Shown here: piece by piece, positions 24,096-35,330 of the stretch | How positions within the stretch are numbered: position 1 is the stretch's first letter | Layout of the letters: every line of letters starts with the position of its first letter | NCBI GenBank assembly: GCA_002118135.1 | Contig: BDIU01000366.1 | Location: forward strand, 1 to 64,000 | DNA from: Trebouxia sp. TZW2008 | Taxonomy: Eukaryota > Chlorophyta > Trebouxiophyceae > Trebouxiales > Trebouxiaceae | Direction of reading: 5' to 3' | DNA: 64,000 nucleotides | The notes under the pieces: generated by a model | Databases searched by the model: none | What the model was told of the DNA's origin: nothing | Seen by the model: the letters and a program-made list of their open reading frames with translations, nothing else | Translations under genes and position numbers: made by a program

Positions 24096-25681
24096 ATGCT
24101 ATTGCATGCACCTCAAGCTGCACCATGTCACCCACACAGCAGTAACAGGCAGCTGCCAGCCTCAGCGACGACTTGCAACCGGATCAGCGCAGCTCGTTGT
24201 CGTCACAACAGTAGACGCACAGCAGCAGGAGCAGTGCTCGTCGTCGGCACTGCACAGGTTGTAGAGCAGGAAGTAGCGACTAACAGCGGGAATCAAACCA
24301 TATACCTGTCCACCCCGCAAACGAGCTCAGGTCCTGCAAAACCCGACATGCACTCTAGAGTAGTGATACCTCGAAACAAAGTGCTGACGACCAACATGAT
24401 AGCTCATGCAACAAACAAGGAGGTAGATCAGGCAAGTCACTTTCGGCAAGCATCGCTAAGTTTGCTTGAACTGACTAAGCACTCGTTGTGTCTGTTCAGG
24501 TTTCGGAACCGCATACACTCTCGCTGCAAAGAGTGGCGTATCAAGGCGTGCCAGGAGCTTACAGCGAGAGCGCCGCACGCAAAGCATGTCCAAACGCAGA
24601 GCCTCTGCCTTGCGAACAGTTCGAAGTTGCATTTCAAGCCCTATCGCAGTGGGTAGCAGACACTGCAGTGCTACCCATAGAGAACAGCCTAGGTGGCAGT
24701 ATACACACAGTATATGACCTGCTTCTGCGCTATCGTTTGCACATCATTGGCGAGGTGTCTGTGGAGGTCAATCATTGCCTCATGGCGCTTCCTGGAGTCC
24801 AAAAAGGCGATATCAGAAGAGTGCAAAGCCACCCACAGGCTTTAGCTCAAGTTGACAACTACCTTCGCAACAGCCTGCCGAGAGCTACCAAAGAAGCTGT
24901 TGATGACACAGCAGGAGCTGCTCAGGCAATTGCAAAGCATGGCTGGAGGTGGTTTACCACCTCTTGAGCACGCTCTGCTGATGTATGCTTTGCCTGTTTA
25001 CGTTCCTCACAGTTGGTTGTGGTTGGTAGTGGCGAGGCGGCGGGTCATGAGTGAACGGCGCATCAGCGCTTCATATGCTTTGTCAATCATCAGCCCAATA
25101 AGCGTATGCAGAATGCCTGCACCGTCATCCTCACCTGCTGACATTCACCTGATATCCTCACATCTGACTTCACAGTTGTGTTGCTTTTCTCATCCAATTC
25201 TTTGACCTCATGCTACAGGGATGCGGCAGCAGTGGCAAGTCGCAGAGCAGCAGAGCTGTATGGTCTTGAGATACTTGAAGAGGGCATTCAAGATATGGAG
25301 AACAACATCACGCGCTTCATACTGTTGTCACGTGACCCCTTGGTTACAACACAGCCAGAGGCCGGCTTGTGCAAAACGTCCATTGTGTTTGGGCCCAAAG
25401 ACATGGGCCCTGGTCAGCTGTTCAAAGCGCTGTCAGTGTTTGCCTTACGGGATATTGACATGACAAAAATTGAGTCACGGCCTATGAGGGATAACCCCAT
25501 CGTGTCATCAGAGCTACAGGCGAAGCGATATAACTACCTATTCTATATTGATTTTGTTGGGACATTAGCAGATCAGAAGTCACAAAATGCTCTGCGGCAT
25601 CTACAGGAGATTTCAGGCTTCATGCGAGTTCTGGGCAGTTACCCAATGGACAAAGAGTTTCAGAGACCTCCTGAAGTTTGA
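24096..25681 (+). CDS. ADT: Arogenate/prephenate dehydratase, plastid
   Basis: Catalyses the last committed step to phenylalanine. Three exons: 24096 to 24422 or 24431, 24500-24948 and 25219-25681, giving 412 or 415 aa. The ambiguity is a GT donor after GAG versus a GC donor after CAG; both keep phase 0. The first ~110 residues are Ser/Thr/Ala/Arg-rich and look like a chloroplast transit peptide. The catalytic domain starts at [15 protein letters not shown] and has [49 protein letters not shown] and the active-site T-R-F in [10 protein letters not shown]. The C-terminal ACT domain carries K-I-E-S-R-P, the Phe-binding motif usually linked to feedback inhibition. Arogenate versus prephenate preference cannot be decided by eye; plants use mostly arogenate. 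Confidence 0.94.
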
Positions 25682-26237
25682 TCCTGCAGTAGTCTAGCAG
25701 CACCAGGCTGTGTTGCCCATGCTTGTCAGTAAATTTTCTTCTGATTTGGTATTTGGGAAGCAGCATCCAACGAATGCCCTGACTATGTCAATCAATTTTG
25801 TTCCAGTTACTGACTGGTATGTGTTCCAGAGCGTGTATATGCAGCAAAAGTTAGGACAAACAGCTTCAGGCATTCCTTGATCTTGAGCCCATGTGCACTT
25901 TGTCAAAATCAGGCGCTAGCTAGCGTATCGGAAGTACGACAACTTTATGCAGCTGTCACATGTTTGAGTATTGTGCCTTCACGGCAGTGTCAGATGAGTT
26001 ACCGTCATGCCTATAGCATAATGTTCTTAGTACAACTTGCCATGCAGTCGTAGTCAGGCATGAATGAACGAGATAGGACGAATCCATTGTCATTGTTTCA
26101 TATTTGCTGAGTCAAGACAGCAGATGAGGCGAGGTTGACACGTCTGAGGCGTGCTTGACCAAATGAGTATCGATGAAAGAAAGGGCCGCAAAACTGAGTG
26201 CCATGGTGCGGCGCAGGTCAGCTGAAACATTAACTTG
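25682..26237. other. Convergent 3' region, ADT / EF-P
   Basis: Both flanking genes end here, so the stretch is expected to be 3' UTR and short intergenic DNA. I see no conserved coding segment. Confidence 0.4.
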
Positions 26238-28507
26238 CTACTTGACCTTCGAAAGGTACATATCGCTGCGAGTGTCAACCAAGATCTTCTGGCCTTTTGC
26301 AATAAATAGAGGGACCTGCACAGCATAGATGCCATGTCAAACAAGGAGTGGGGGCCAACCATAAATGGTCGCAGCCTGCCGATCACTGCCAAGTTGTGAG
26401 TGCAGAAATGAGATTTCCTCCAGAGGTCTTAGTTAGTGTCGCATCACATTTTCGCGAGGTGAGGATTTGCATGTGAACCAAATTCAATACATTGTATATT
26501 ACAGCACATGGGACCCATCTGATTTCTTGGGCATTCCCAGAGGCCTCTGCCTTATGGCAGGCCAAACACAACAGATGCAAATCTGCAAGCCATGATGCAT
26601 GCGGTGCGTCAAGTTGACTGAGAACCAATGCAGCAAATGGTCCCTATCCATTGATGAACAGCAACAAAGAAGGCAACCATTGGCTAGCACCATTTGGAAT
26701 GAGGAAGGTCACCAGCAGCATTCACTACAAGCAAAAGCAAAACAGGGTCACACATGCCGCAACTTAAAAGACTCTGCCCTGACTGCTGCATAGCAACAGA
26801 TACACGACTATGACCTTCTCCTCCACGCACCACACATTAGGCAAGAGCGTTCAGTATTGAGTTAAGCAGGTGCAACAGACCTGAATGACTGCTCCAGTTT
26901 CCAAAGTAGCTTCCTTTGTCCCTCCTGAGACCGTGTTCCCTTTCACTCCAGGGGCTGTTTCTATCACTTCTAGCTGTATCGTCTTGGGAATATCTACACT
27001 GATGACCTGCATGTCAAGAAAGAGTTTAGATGTTGATCACTATGCAGACATGATGTGACACACCCCCTTTGCCTTTCTGCTAAAAAAATTCATGCCGAAA
27101 CCGTCCACAGCTTTTACAGATTCCAACACTGCCATAAATGCAATCTCTTGCAGTTCATGAACATGCTGACAAAGATGATTTGAGTTGCCAGGCACAGTTA
27201 CATCAAGAGGAATTTGCCTCTTGCAGCATGTTGTGGCAGCGCACCATCGTTCACATGAACTGCATCGTGCCTAGAGGGTTAGCACTGTCAGGTAGCATCA
27301 AGCGATCAGGTAGCATGTAGCATTTACCTTGTCATTCCAGACTACCAAAGAAACATCAAGGCCCTCTTTCATGTACTTGGCCCACGACTCATCTCTTGCT
27401 AATCTAGTTTCCTCATAGGTTGTCATGTCCATGAAGACATACTGCAGCCACGAATTTGTTGATCATGACACTGTTTGAGGATGCATCCATCTTTGCAGAT
27501 GCATCCAAGAGCAACAATGCAGCTTCATCTCGGCATCATGCAGGCACTCAGTATCTCAAGACAAGTGCAAAGATCAAGACGATGATGCAGCAGAGCAACA
27601 TTCCTAATTTGTCCACTCAGTCATTCTAAACGTGAGCTAGACAGGCTCAGCAGGCCCGGCTGGGTACACACTGGAGAATAGCAATTACAAAAGCCTGACT
27701 AATCATAGTGGTGGCATCCAGAAACAGGCTCAACGACAACAGAAATGTATGTACAAGAGACCTGACAAAGCAACACAGCTTGTGCCGAAATAACCCAGAG
27801 GGAACAGAATGCATGCTGCGTTGCATATTGATCTGCCACTTTGACAGCAACAGACTAACCTGATTTCCGTCTGAGTATGTAAACTGACTGTCTTTCTTTT
27901 CCACTGTTGCAGCAGGAACAGATTCACCAGCCCTGAACGTTTTGTCCACTACATTTGTAGTAATGGAGTTTTTGAGCTTTGTCCGTACAAAAGCAGCTCC
28001 TTTGCCAGGTTTTACATGCAAGTGCTCTGCAACAGATCAAAAGTCTTAATCAGCACTTGTCATGCCACAAACGATGTAGTGTACGACAAGACTTTCAAAG
28101 TACCCTCTGCTGCATGCATTTGAACAAAGTATAGCTCACCCAAAACTCGCCAAGGTGCTCCGTCCATTTCTATCATTGTTCCGGGTCGAAAGTCGTTTGA
28201 TGAGATGTTGGCAGCAGACAAAATCTGACATTGCCCTCTGCGTTGCTGTATCTGCAGCAGTTCTTGACATCATGCTCGCAGTTTTGCAGAGCGACAGAGC
28301 GCCAGTTCGCAAGCCTGGTTTGCGCTCTCACCCTTAGTGGCCTTCTGGCATAGAACGCATGTCTATTTGTGGAGGGAAAGCTGCTGCGCGCAGTGGGACA
28401 GCTGCAACACAAGTCTGTGTCGAATTTCGTTGAGATGTACGGAACAAGCAGCAGTCGTACCTGCAAGATGCAATGGCGTCAACGGCCGTCGGTGCCAGCA
28501 CTCTCAT
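26238..28507 (-). CDS. efp: Translation elongation factor P, plastid-targeted
   Basis: EF-P helps stalled ribosomes past proline-rich stretches; in green plants a bacterial-type EF-P works in the plastid. Six exons join without a phase error: 28461-28507, 28332-28401, 28140-28224, 27860-28026, 27328-27441, 26881-27006 and 26238-26315 (the first two together encode most of the leader), total 228 aa. About 40 leader residues rich in Arg/Ser/Ala fit a transit peptide. The EF-P body starts near I-L-S-A-A-N-I-S. It has the loop [19 protein letters not shown], whose Lys at the loop tip is the residue bacteria modify, then [27 protein letters not shown] and the end [18 protein letters not shown]. 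The start ATG at 28507 was chosen because the TTG further in is blocked by an upstream in-frame TGA. Confidence 0.95.
27632..27685 (+). repeat. Dispersed short repeat (cagcaggcccggctgggta family)
   Basis: A unit of about 50 bp (gacaggctcagcaggccc then ctgggtacacactggag) in an EF-P intron. Related copies are at 16378-16425 (plus) and 54408-54460 (reverse orientation). Boundaries are not clear. Confidence 0.5.
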
Positions 28508-29243
28508 GGTCGCGAGAGCTACGATACAGCGAGAGAGCGCAACTTGTCTGCGACTATTTTGACCAGGACGCTGTGATCAGTCGCCCTTTAGGCCTGCAGC
28601 CCTATCGAAATGCGTTTTAGTAACAATGACTCATGGTAGCACCTGTCAAAGTTGTTCTGGTGTGCAAACTCGCAGCGGCACCTTGACAAATGCGCAACGC
28701 AGCATCACTTTTACAGATTCAACACTGTTTGTCATCTGTGCGTTGTTGATGCCGAAGTCCCAAGGTTTTACATAGTAACAGCAATGGCTGCGCAGTCATG
28801 CAGTCAATGCTGTGCGTATCTTGTCTTGGTGTGCACTTCACACGTTTTCAAAATGTGATTCAAAACTGAGCCAAACTATGTTGACATGACCTATTGGCTG
28901 CCTGTCTACCAGCTGCTGCTTTAGACAGTCTCTTCACCTCACACAGCTTGCTCAACTCCCTAATCGTGATGTCAGGAGAAACAAGTCAGCACAACAAATC
29001 TTCCTAAAATCAGATTTTGATACACAACATTCAGGAAGGAAATTGAAAATCAAAAATTGCCATAACATATGGCACAATACAAAGAGCGAAACAAAGAACA
29101 GCCTCTGCCATCAGGCGCCATAAATGGAGCCTCTGTGAGCAGAGGCGGTCCAGGGTGCCACAATAAGGGGAGAAAACAGGTTGAGAACTTGATTCAGAAG
29201 ATGAGGCTATAGCAATTGTTTCTTCCCCTTCTCTAAATTGTAC
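28508..29243. other. Intergenic region, EF-P / GH30
   Basis: This 736-bp stretch lies upstream of EF-P and downstream of the GH30 gene, both on the minus strand. It must hold the EF-P promoter and the GH30 3' UTR. No coding segment or RNA gene is supported. Confidence 0.4.
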
Positions 29244-32200
29244 TTACAGCTCATCGTTTTCTGCTGTGGGTGCAGCTTCTGGAGGGGCTTCAGGCGCAGA
29301 ACCAAAGGTCACATGGAAGGTAGTAATGGTGTTGGGCAACAGCTCATACTGTAACAAGCCACTTGATGGCAGCAATATGTATTCCAGCTGAGCAAAGTTC
29401 TCAGTCGCACTGGTTCTGTAAACCTCCATGTAAACTGGCAACTCCAACGTGCCAAAAGCCCAGTTGACTGCTTTCTCGTACAAGCCTTGATTTGTGGTGA
29501 CCACTGCTATCTGTACACTGCCATCATTGCTCTCATAGGATGCTGCTAGTGTTGAGTCATCCTGGTTGGTCTCAAGGATCGTCCAGCCGTTCTTGATGAA
29601 CTTGCTATACTGCAGGCCACGTCAATGGGCTCAGCTATGTCGTAGCTACTGAGCCTTACATTTGCATAGCACAACTGTAGGGCTGCATGCAATCCACGTA
29701 CAGCGGACTGTCTGTCAAAAGTGCAGTGATTGCTGCAAGGCTGGTACAGATGCTGTAGTGTAGTGAGACAAATGCATGGAATCAACACTTGTGCAGCCGT
29801 GTTTATGCGCAACACAATGAAGCGTTGCTGGTCTACACTGCAGAGTAGCATTGCTGACATGCCAACACATTGTACTGTTGCTGATCTGCATTGCATCAAA
29901 GCATTTCTTACGTGCAAAAACATGTAGTGATGCTGGTCTGCGTTGCGGCGTAGCATTGCTGACCCGCAACACTGCAGTAGGTGGCTCAAAGACAATTGGT
30001 TGGTGACTATACATACCTAGCAACGCTGCTGGTTTGCAGTTGAAAGCAGCATCGCTCAGCTACAACACGGCAGTCAATGAGCTGATCTCGAGTGGGTACT
30101 TGCTTACCTGCATCATTGCATAGTACTGTTTGCTGAAGCGGATGGGCACTTCAGGCCAAGGGCCATTGCCAGGTCTATAGTCACTGAAGGGCATCTGCAC
30201 CAAGCCCCAGTTGGCACCCCCACCATCCAGATTCTCAACAGCCTGAATCCACAATGCACACAGACTGGATCTCGGCTGCAACACTTGCTGCAACCTCCAT
30301 CTCGTCAATATCCTAGATGCAGATGCAGGCAGCCCAAATCAGAGCTGCCCCTAAGACCTGGGTGAGACGTTGAAGGTGTCACATAGAGATGTATACATGT
30401 ACACGCCTAGCAATCAGGTCCTACAAAGTCAATTCCTCAGTCCTTGAATATGCAGCAGTTGATGCATCTGGTTGCACCAAAGTCAAGTGTGTGGTGAGCA
30501 GGATGGAATGTCAAAGTTGCTGCCTGAACATGGCAGAGGGAAATTTCACATGTGGTCTCATCACTTGGGTTTTCAAAGTTTGCTGCAGTTCAGCCGTAAC
30601 TTTGACTGTCCTAAAATATCAAAGGTCCAGCAGACCCTGCCCAACTCCTTGTCCCCACTCCACCTTTTCCTAGAGAGCCTGAAACCTAAATGGGTGACCA
30701 CTCCCTGTCTCCCATCCCACCCTTTCCTCCAGAGCCTGAGACCTAAATGCTTTACCCCGCCTCACCCCACTCCAACCCACCCTTTCCTACAGAGCCTGAG
30801 ACTTGAATGCTCATCCCCCCCCCCCCCCCCCCCCCCCCCCCCATCCCCCTGGCTAGGCTCAAGTGGGTGTTGCTGTGGAAGATGTGGTGGTATTGGGCTG
30901 TCTGCATTGTTCTATAGCAGCATGCTATCAGCGCATGCCCGCTGCTGCATCAACTCACAATGCGACCATACGTCAGTTGCAGCTGCAGCAAGCAAGGAAG
31001 GCTTGCTGCACTGTGATCAGTAAGCTAGTGACGACACAGTACAGACCACAGCGAGAGCAGTTGTCTAGAGCTGACATTTGTACACATCGCAAGTGGTGTT
31101 GACGTAATCATGCACGCAAGGAGTGATACATATGGGACACACCTGCCAGTATATCCAAGCTTGGGCGCCAGCATCCTTCAGGTCACTCAGGATCTGCAGC
31201 AAAAGCACTTCACTGACTGAGCTGCGACTTCACTCAAAACACTCACAAACAGGAGACACAGTCCCTCATCAACAACATGTTATGAGTTGGCCACATAACA
31301 TGTTGTTGATGAGGGACTGCCCCTCTCTGTTGAATCTGTCAAACGTGTCTATGCTCTCTGCAGTACAATCAAAAGTGGTGATGTCTTGAGGACTGCCCCT
31401 CATCAACCTGATAGGATGCATGCCTGGTCGTGACAGACAGAAATGCATGTGTGGCACCAAATACAACAGTGCAGGATCGAATACGACTAAACAGCTGACC
31501 TGCGTGGACAACTGCAGGCCTGCCTTGATGTCAGTCACATCAAAATCGCCGCTGGCATACTCTGACATCCAGAAGCGCTTGCCCGCCCCTCTGGCCAGAT
31601 TGCCCATGCCAGCCTGACCCAACGCTGTAACACAATAAACTGCCATACATCAATCTGTACAACATGTATGGTGTTGTGCAATATGTAACATGTAACAGGC
31701 AGCATATGCCAATTCTGTTGCTAAGTTGCCCATGCCAGCCTGACCCAGCATCGCAACGCAACACACCCAGCATCACAAGGCAACACACCCAGCATCACAA
31801 GGCAACAAACACAGCAGCATCACAAGGCAACAACTCACCACAAGTCAGTACAGTGACTTGACCTTGTAAGGCCACTTGATGTAAGGACATTCTTTTGATG
31901 TGAGCACAATGCAACTTGGAACCAACTTTTGCATGCGGAATGCAGTTGTACCTCAATGTAAACACACTCCATCATAGGAAAGTAATTCTCGGTGAGAAAA
32001 GCAGTCGTTACAATGAGAAGTCAAAGTAGAACACCACAAGTCAGTGTGTATGAAACGCACTTCTGTCCAGAGCTCAGATTGTACAGAGGCAGTCCGATAT
32101 GCATCATCTCTCACAGCATCTGCCAACAAGCACGAGAAATTACACCTGAGCAATGCATACGCAACAGCATGCAGCAGGAGACAAACAATCAAGGCAAAGG

Positions 32201-35147
32201 ATAAACATGGCAGGCATGGGTTTTGATCTGATAGATGACGCGTTGATGACGGATTGATGTTGTACTGCCTGTTGATTGTCACAGCAAATGCAATGGACTG
32301 TGCTGATGAAAGATATGGCAGGCATGGCTACTCACAGTGATAGGCATGGGTGTTGATCTGGTCAATAATGTCCAGAGCTTTGCCATACTGCTGGAACGTC
32401 TCAATGGCCCACTCGTACTGGTACTCATCAGATGCGCTGATACCAGTGTCAGGTGACAACTCCTTCTCAGCAAGGCTTGTGGCCAGTTTCTGCATTGCGT
32501 ACACACAGTTGCTCAAGAGCAGTAATAACGATTAAAACACCTTTGAGCATCAAGTGTAGAACAAGTCCTGTCTCAAAAGTATATACGCACAAGCGTAACT
32601 TCACGTCAGCAAGGCAGGGCGTTGTTTACGATGTTGTGTTCTCAGTGACAGTCAAGCATTGTCCTCTTGACAGCTGCAACAGGCTGAGCTGAGCATGCAA
32701 AACGCGCGCATGAGGTCGGTGACAGCTGACGCTTATGGTGTCACAAAAGGATGGCGCTCTTGATGTGTCAATAATTGCGCGAGATGGGACATAATCATGC
32801 AGTTGGTATTTACTTCACAATGCTTCTGATACTGAGCAAAGCTCAATACGGTGTATTCTACTGCATTGTCAACATGTGGGGGCTTGATCAAGATTCAATC
32901 ACAACCCTGCAGAATGACGAGAGATGATGGACACTCCAGTCTACTCTTGTCATCAAGCCAACCCTGACACAGCTGACCTGCAGTTCCTCCCTATGCAGCT
33001 GTTCAGCAATAATGACCCGTGGCAAATTTGTTTTGTGAGTTTTCAACTATGCAAGTTTGATGACAAACCTGCAGAATGATATCCTGTGTTGACCCCTCAT
33101 AGTGGCATCCCTCCTGGTCATTGCCAGCATGCCAATTCCAGGAAGTAGGCTCATTGAAAGGCTCTATGGTGCGAAAGGTAAGATTCATTTCATGCCGGTA
33201 ATACCCCACGACCTCAGTCAGGTAGTCGACGTATGCGTCGTAGTTCTCAGGAGCAAGGTTGTCCTTGTGACCATCCACATTCCCGCTGCAGCACAAGCAC
33301 AGAATAGCTGTCTTTGCTGATGGCTAAAAGGTAAGATTCTTTTCAGGATGACAATACCCCACAACCTCAGTCAGGTAATCAAAGCATGCATCGCTTTTCT
33401 CAGGAGCAAGCTTGTCCATGTACCATCTACAATTCCGCCGCAGGCCAAGCACAGATCATCTGTCTTTGCTGATAACTGAACAGTGAGTTTCGTTTCACTT
33501 GCAAGTAATGCCCCACAACCTCAGTCAGGTACTCAACATATGCAATGCAGTTTTCAGAAGCAAGGTTGTCCTTGTGGCCATCCACATTTTTGCTGCAGCC
33601 CAAGCACAGAGCGTCTGTCTTTGTTGATGGCTAAAAAGGAAGGTTCATTTCATGCTGATAGCACCCGACAACCTCAGTTATATAGTCAATGTATGCATTG
33701 TAGTTCTCAGGAGCAAAATTGTCCTTGTGACCATGCATCCCTGCTGCAGCCCAAACACAGAGCATCTGTGTTTAGTGATTGACAAACAGCTGCTTTGAGG
33801 CAAACCACTGCTTCTGTGTCTGCTTAGCGAAGTTGTGGACTCTCACTACCAGCACATCTCATGTGATGCGCATATGGTAGTACTAAAATCATGTCCAAGC
33901 TATGCAATACACACAAACAAAGACACACGAGAACCTCACGACATGACCATGTCACATCACAATAATCATGTGTTGACAGATGCAGTACCACCAGCAATGC
34001 CTGGCAAGGCATGCAGCTCAAAAGTTGCTTGACTGTGCTCATACTGTGATTTGACTGATGCTGCGACTTAGGCGACAGCCACGATCAGCCGCCAATCAAG
34101 GGACAGATTGCTTGCGATGGTGGTGGCTATACCTAGGCACTCCAGATATGGTCATGAACCAAGGCGGAGAGTTGGCAAAGGCTTCAAATATTAGAGCTCC
34201 TCTGTCTCGAGCAGCAAACATGACTGATGCTTGTCTGAAGTCCTGCAACACCAAAGACCCCTTCATTCTTTCATTCATTGAGAATGTTTGCTAGGCAGGC
34301 TTTAAACCCTAGCAATTAGGTGCGTACAGGCAAATTCAGCTGCCGCCACGCAGGCCTGCCTGAAGTCCTGCAGGACTGAAGACCTGTTGCTGACCAGAAA
34401 CAGGACATGGACATGCCAGGAACATCTGGAATGACACTGTTTTGTCTGACTTCCCACAGTTGCTGTTTGTGATGCTCAAGACAAGCCTGCCTGGCAGGAC
34501 AGGGCTGGCACCAAGCACTGTATGCTTGAAAATGTCATGATTACTATACTATTACAATCAGGATATGGACATGCTGTTAAAGACTTGACCAGCTTAATTT
34601 GAAGCATGGTGTTTTGCTGCCTCAGTGGTAATGATTCAGAGGTGTGCAATGGGTTTTGAGGTGACATGGACTTGCCAGTGTGAAGTCATAGGTGCCATTT
34701 GGCAGCAGCAAACTTGGGACTGCTCCCCCAGGACGCAGAGAGTTGACAGCTGCAGGATCTGTACTGCTCGCACCAATATTGTATCTGCAAATCTCCAGTC
34801 CAAGGCCAACTTCATGATCAAACAGGATATCTGCCACACGCTCTTGCTCTGTATCTGAGTTCCTTGGCACAAGTACAGCAATTGAACTGTACAGCCTCTG
34901 AGTGCCTTTGTACGAGGTGTGTAGCTCTGAAAAGTCAAGTACCTTCCAGATAGCCGACGTACTCTCCAAACCATGCCAAAGAAGTTCCCCAGCCCTCGAA
35001 GGTTTGTGCTTTGTTGTTGATGCTGATCGGCAAGGGGCCTGCTATTGTTGTTTCTTGAACATCGTTCACTATGATAACAGTCTGGGCGGCGACTAGCATC
35101 ATTCGCATGAGCTGCACTTCTCTTTCTCTGGTCTTCTGATCGACCAT
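29244..35147 (-). CDS. GH30-family glycoside hydrolase (endo-beta-1,6-galactanase-like)
   Basis: Retaining glycosidase related to endo-beta-1,6-galactanases/glucosylceramidases, probably acting in the secretory path or wall. Recognised exon segments are: up to 34943 (QTFEGWGTSLAWFGEYVG), about 34695-34860 (GLGLEICRYNIGAS), about 34130-34270 (AFANSPPWFMTISG), about 33075-33290 (FRTIEPFNEPTSWNWHAG, with acid/base Glu in N-E-P), about 32336-32490, about 31490-31625 (KRFWMSEYASGDFDV, nucleophile Glu in S-E-Y), 31145-31210 (DAGAQAWIYWQ), about 30110-30285 (AVENLDGGGANWGLVQMPF) and 29244-29613. The protein ends A-E-N-D-E-L. The ATG at 35147 gives M-V-D-Q-K; an in-frame ATG at 35357 is also open, so the start is uncertain and no signal peptide could be fixed. 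Confidence 0.85.
30600..30845 (+). repeat. Triplicated pyrimidine-rich unit with a 28-nt poly-C tract
   Basis: In a GH30 intron, a unit with agagcctga(g/a)acctaaatg and ccaccctttcct is repeated three times between about 30650 and 30810. It ends in an unbroken run of 28 C at 30815-30842. The run length may be affected by sequencing. Confidence 0.85.
31259..31319. repeat. Perfect 26-bp inverted repeat with 9-nt loop
   Basis: The arm 31259-31284 is the exact reverse complement of 31294-31319; the loop is agttggcca. It lies in the GH30 intron between the S-E-Y exon and the A-W-I-Y-W-Q exon. The unbroken pairing suggests a recent inverted duplication or a selected hairpin. Confidence 0.9.
31851..32027. 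mobile_element. MITE copy (Tc1/mariner-like), diverged
   Basis: About 177 bp starting CAGTGACTTGACCTTGTAAG after a TA at 31849-31850, with the internal words gatgtaaggaca and gcagtcgttaca typical of the family. The right end (about caatgagaagtcaaag) has lost the clean ACTG-TA terminus. It lies in a GH30 intron. Confidence 0.65.
33175..33790 (-). repeat. Tandem copies of the GH30 N-E-P exon start
   Basis: The start of the exon encoding N-V-D-G-H-K-D-N-L-A-P-E-N-Y-D-A-Y-V-D-Y-L-T-E-V-V-G-Y-Y occurs four times at about 150-bp steps, near 33180-33300, 33335-33450, 33490-33610 and 33645-33745. Only the first continues into the N-E-P part; the other three are partial and mutated. Confidence 0.8.
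34423..34520 (+). repeat. Dispersed repeat family 2, copy 2
   Basis: Truncated member carrying tctggaatgacactg, gatgctcaagacaagcctgc and gcctggcaggac. It lies in a GH30 intron. Confidence 0.55.
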
Positions 35148-35330
35148 GATGACAGCTGCAGAGCAATGCAGGCGTATTGACTCCCAATCACCACAAGCTA
35201 GCTGAAGTGCTGAGGGGTGCCCTGGCCTCGCTGCAACTCTTGCCACTGTAATGCATGGCACCCTATACTTCCATCTGTGGTCCACGCCAAATGCAGCATC
35301 AACAACGGCCACGCAAGGTGAACGCTTCAG

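Noticed and set aside
28173..28466. Unspliced EF-P leader starting at 28466
   Set aside because: It starts with TTG, has an in-frame TGA just upstream, and its 3' part ignores the intron that restores the conserved EF-P frame.
30472..31023. Proline-rich 183-aa plus ORF
   Set aside because: Produced by the triplicated pyrimidine-rich units and the poly-C run in a GH30 intron.
33175..33790. Evenly spaced repeats resembling a CRISPR array
   Set aside because: The repeats are about 150 bp apart, long, diverged and homologous to a GH30 exon; the sequence is eukaryotic nuclear DNA and has no cas genes.
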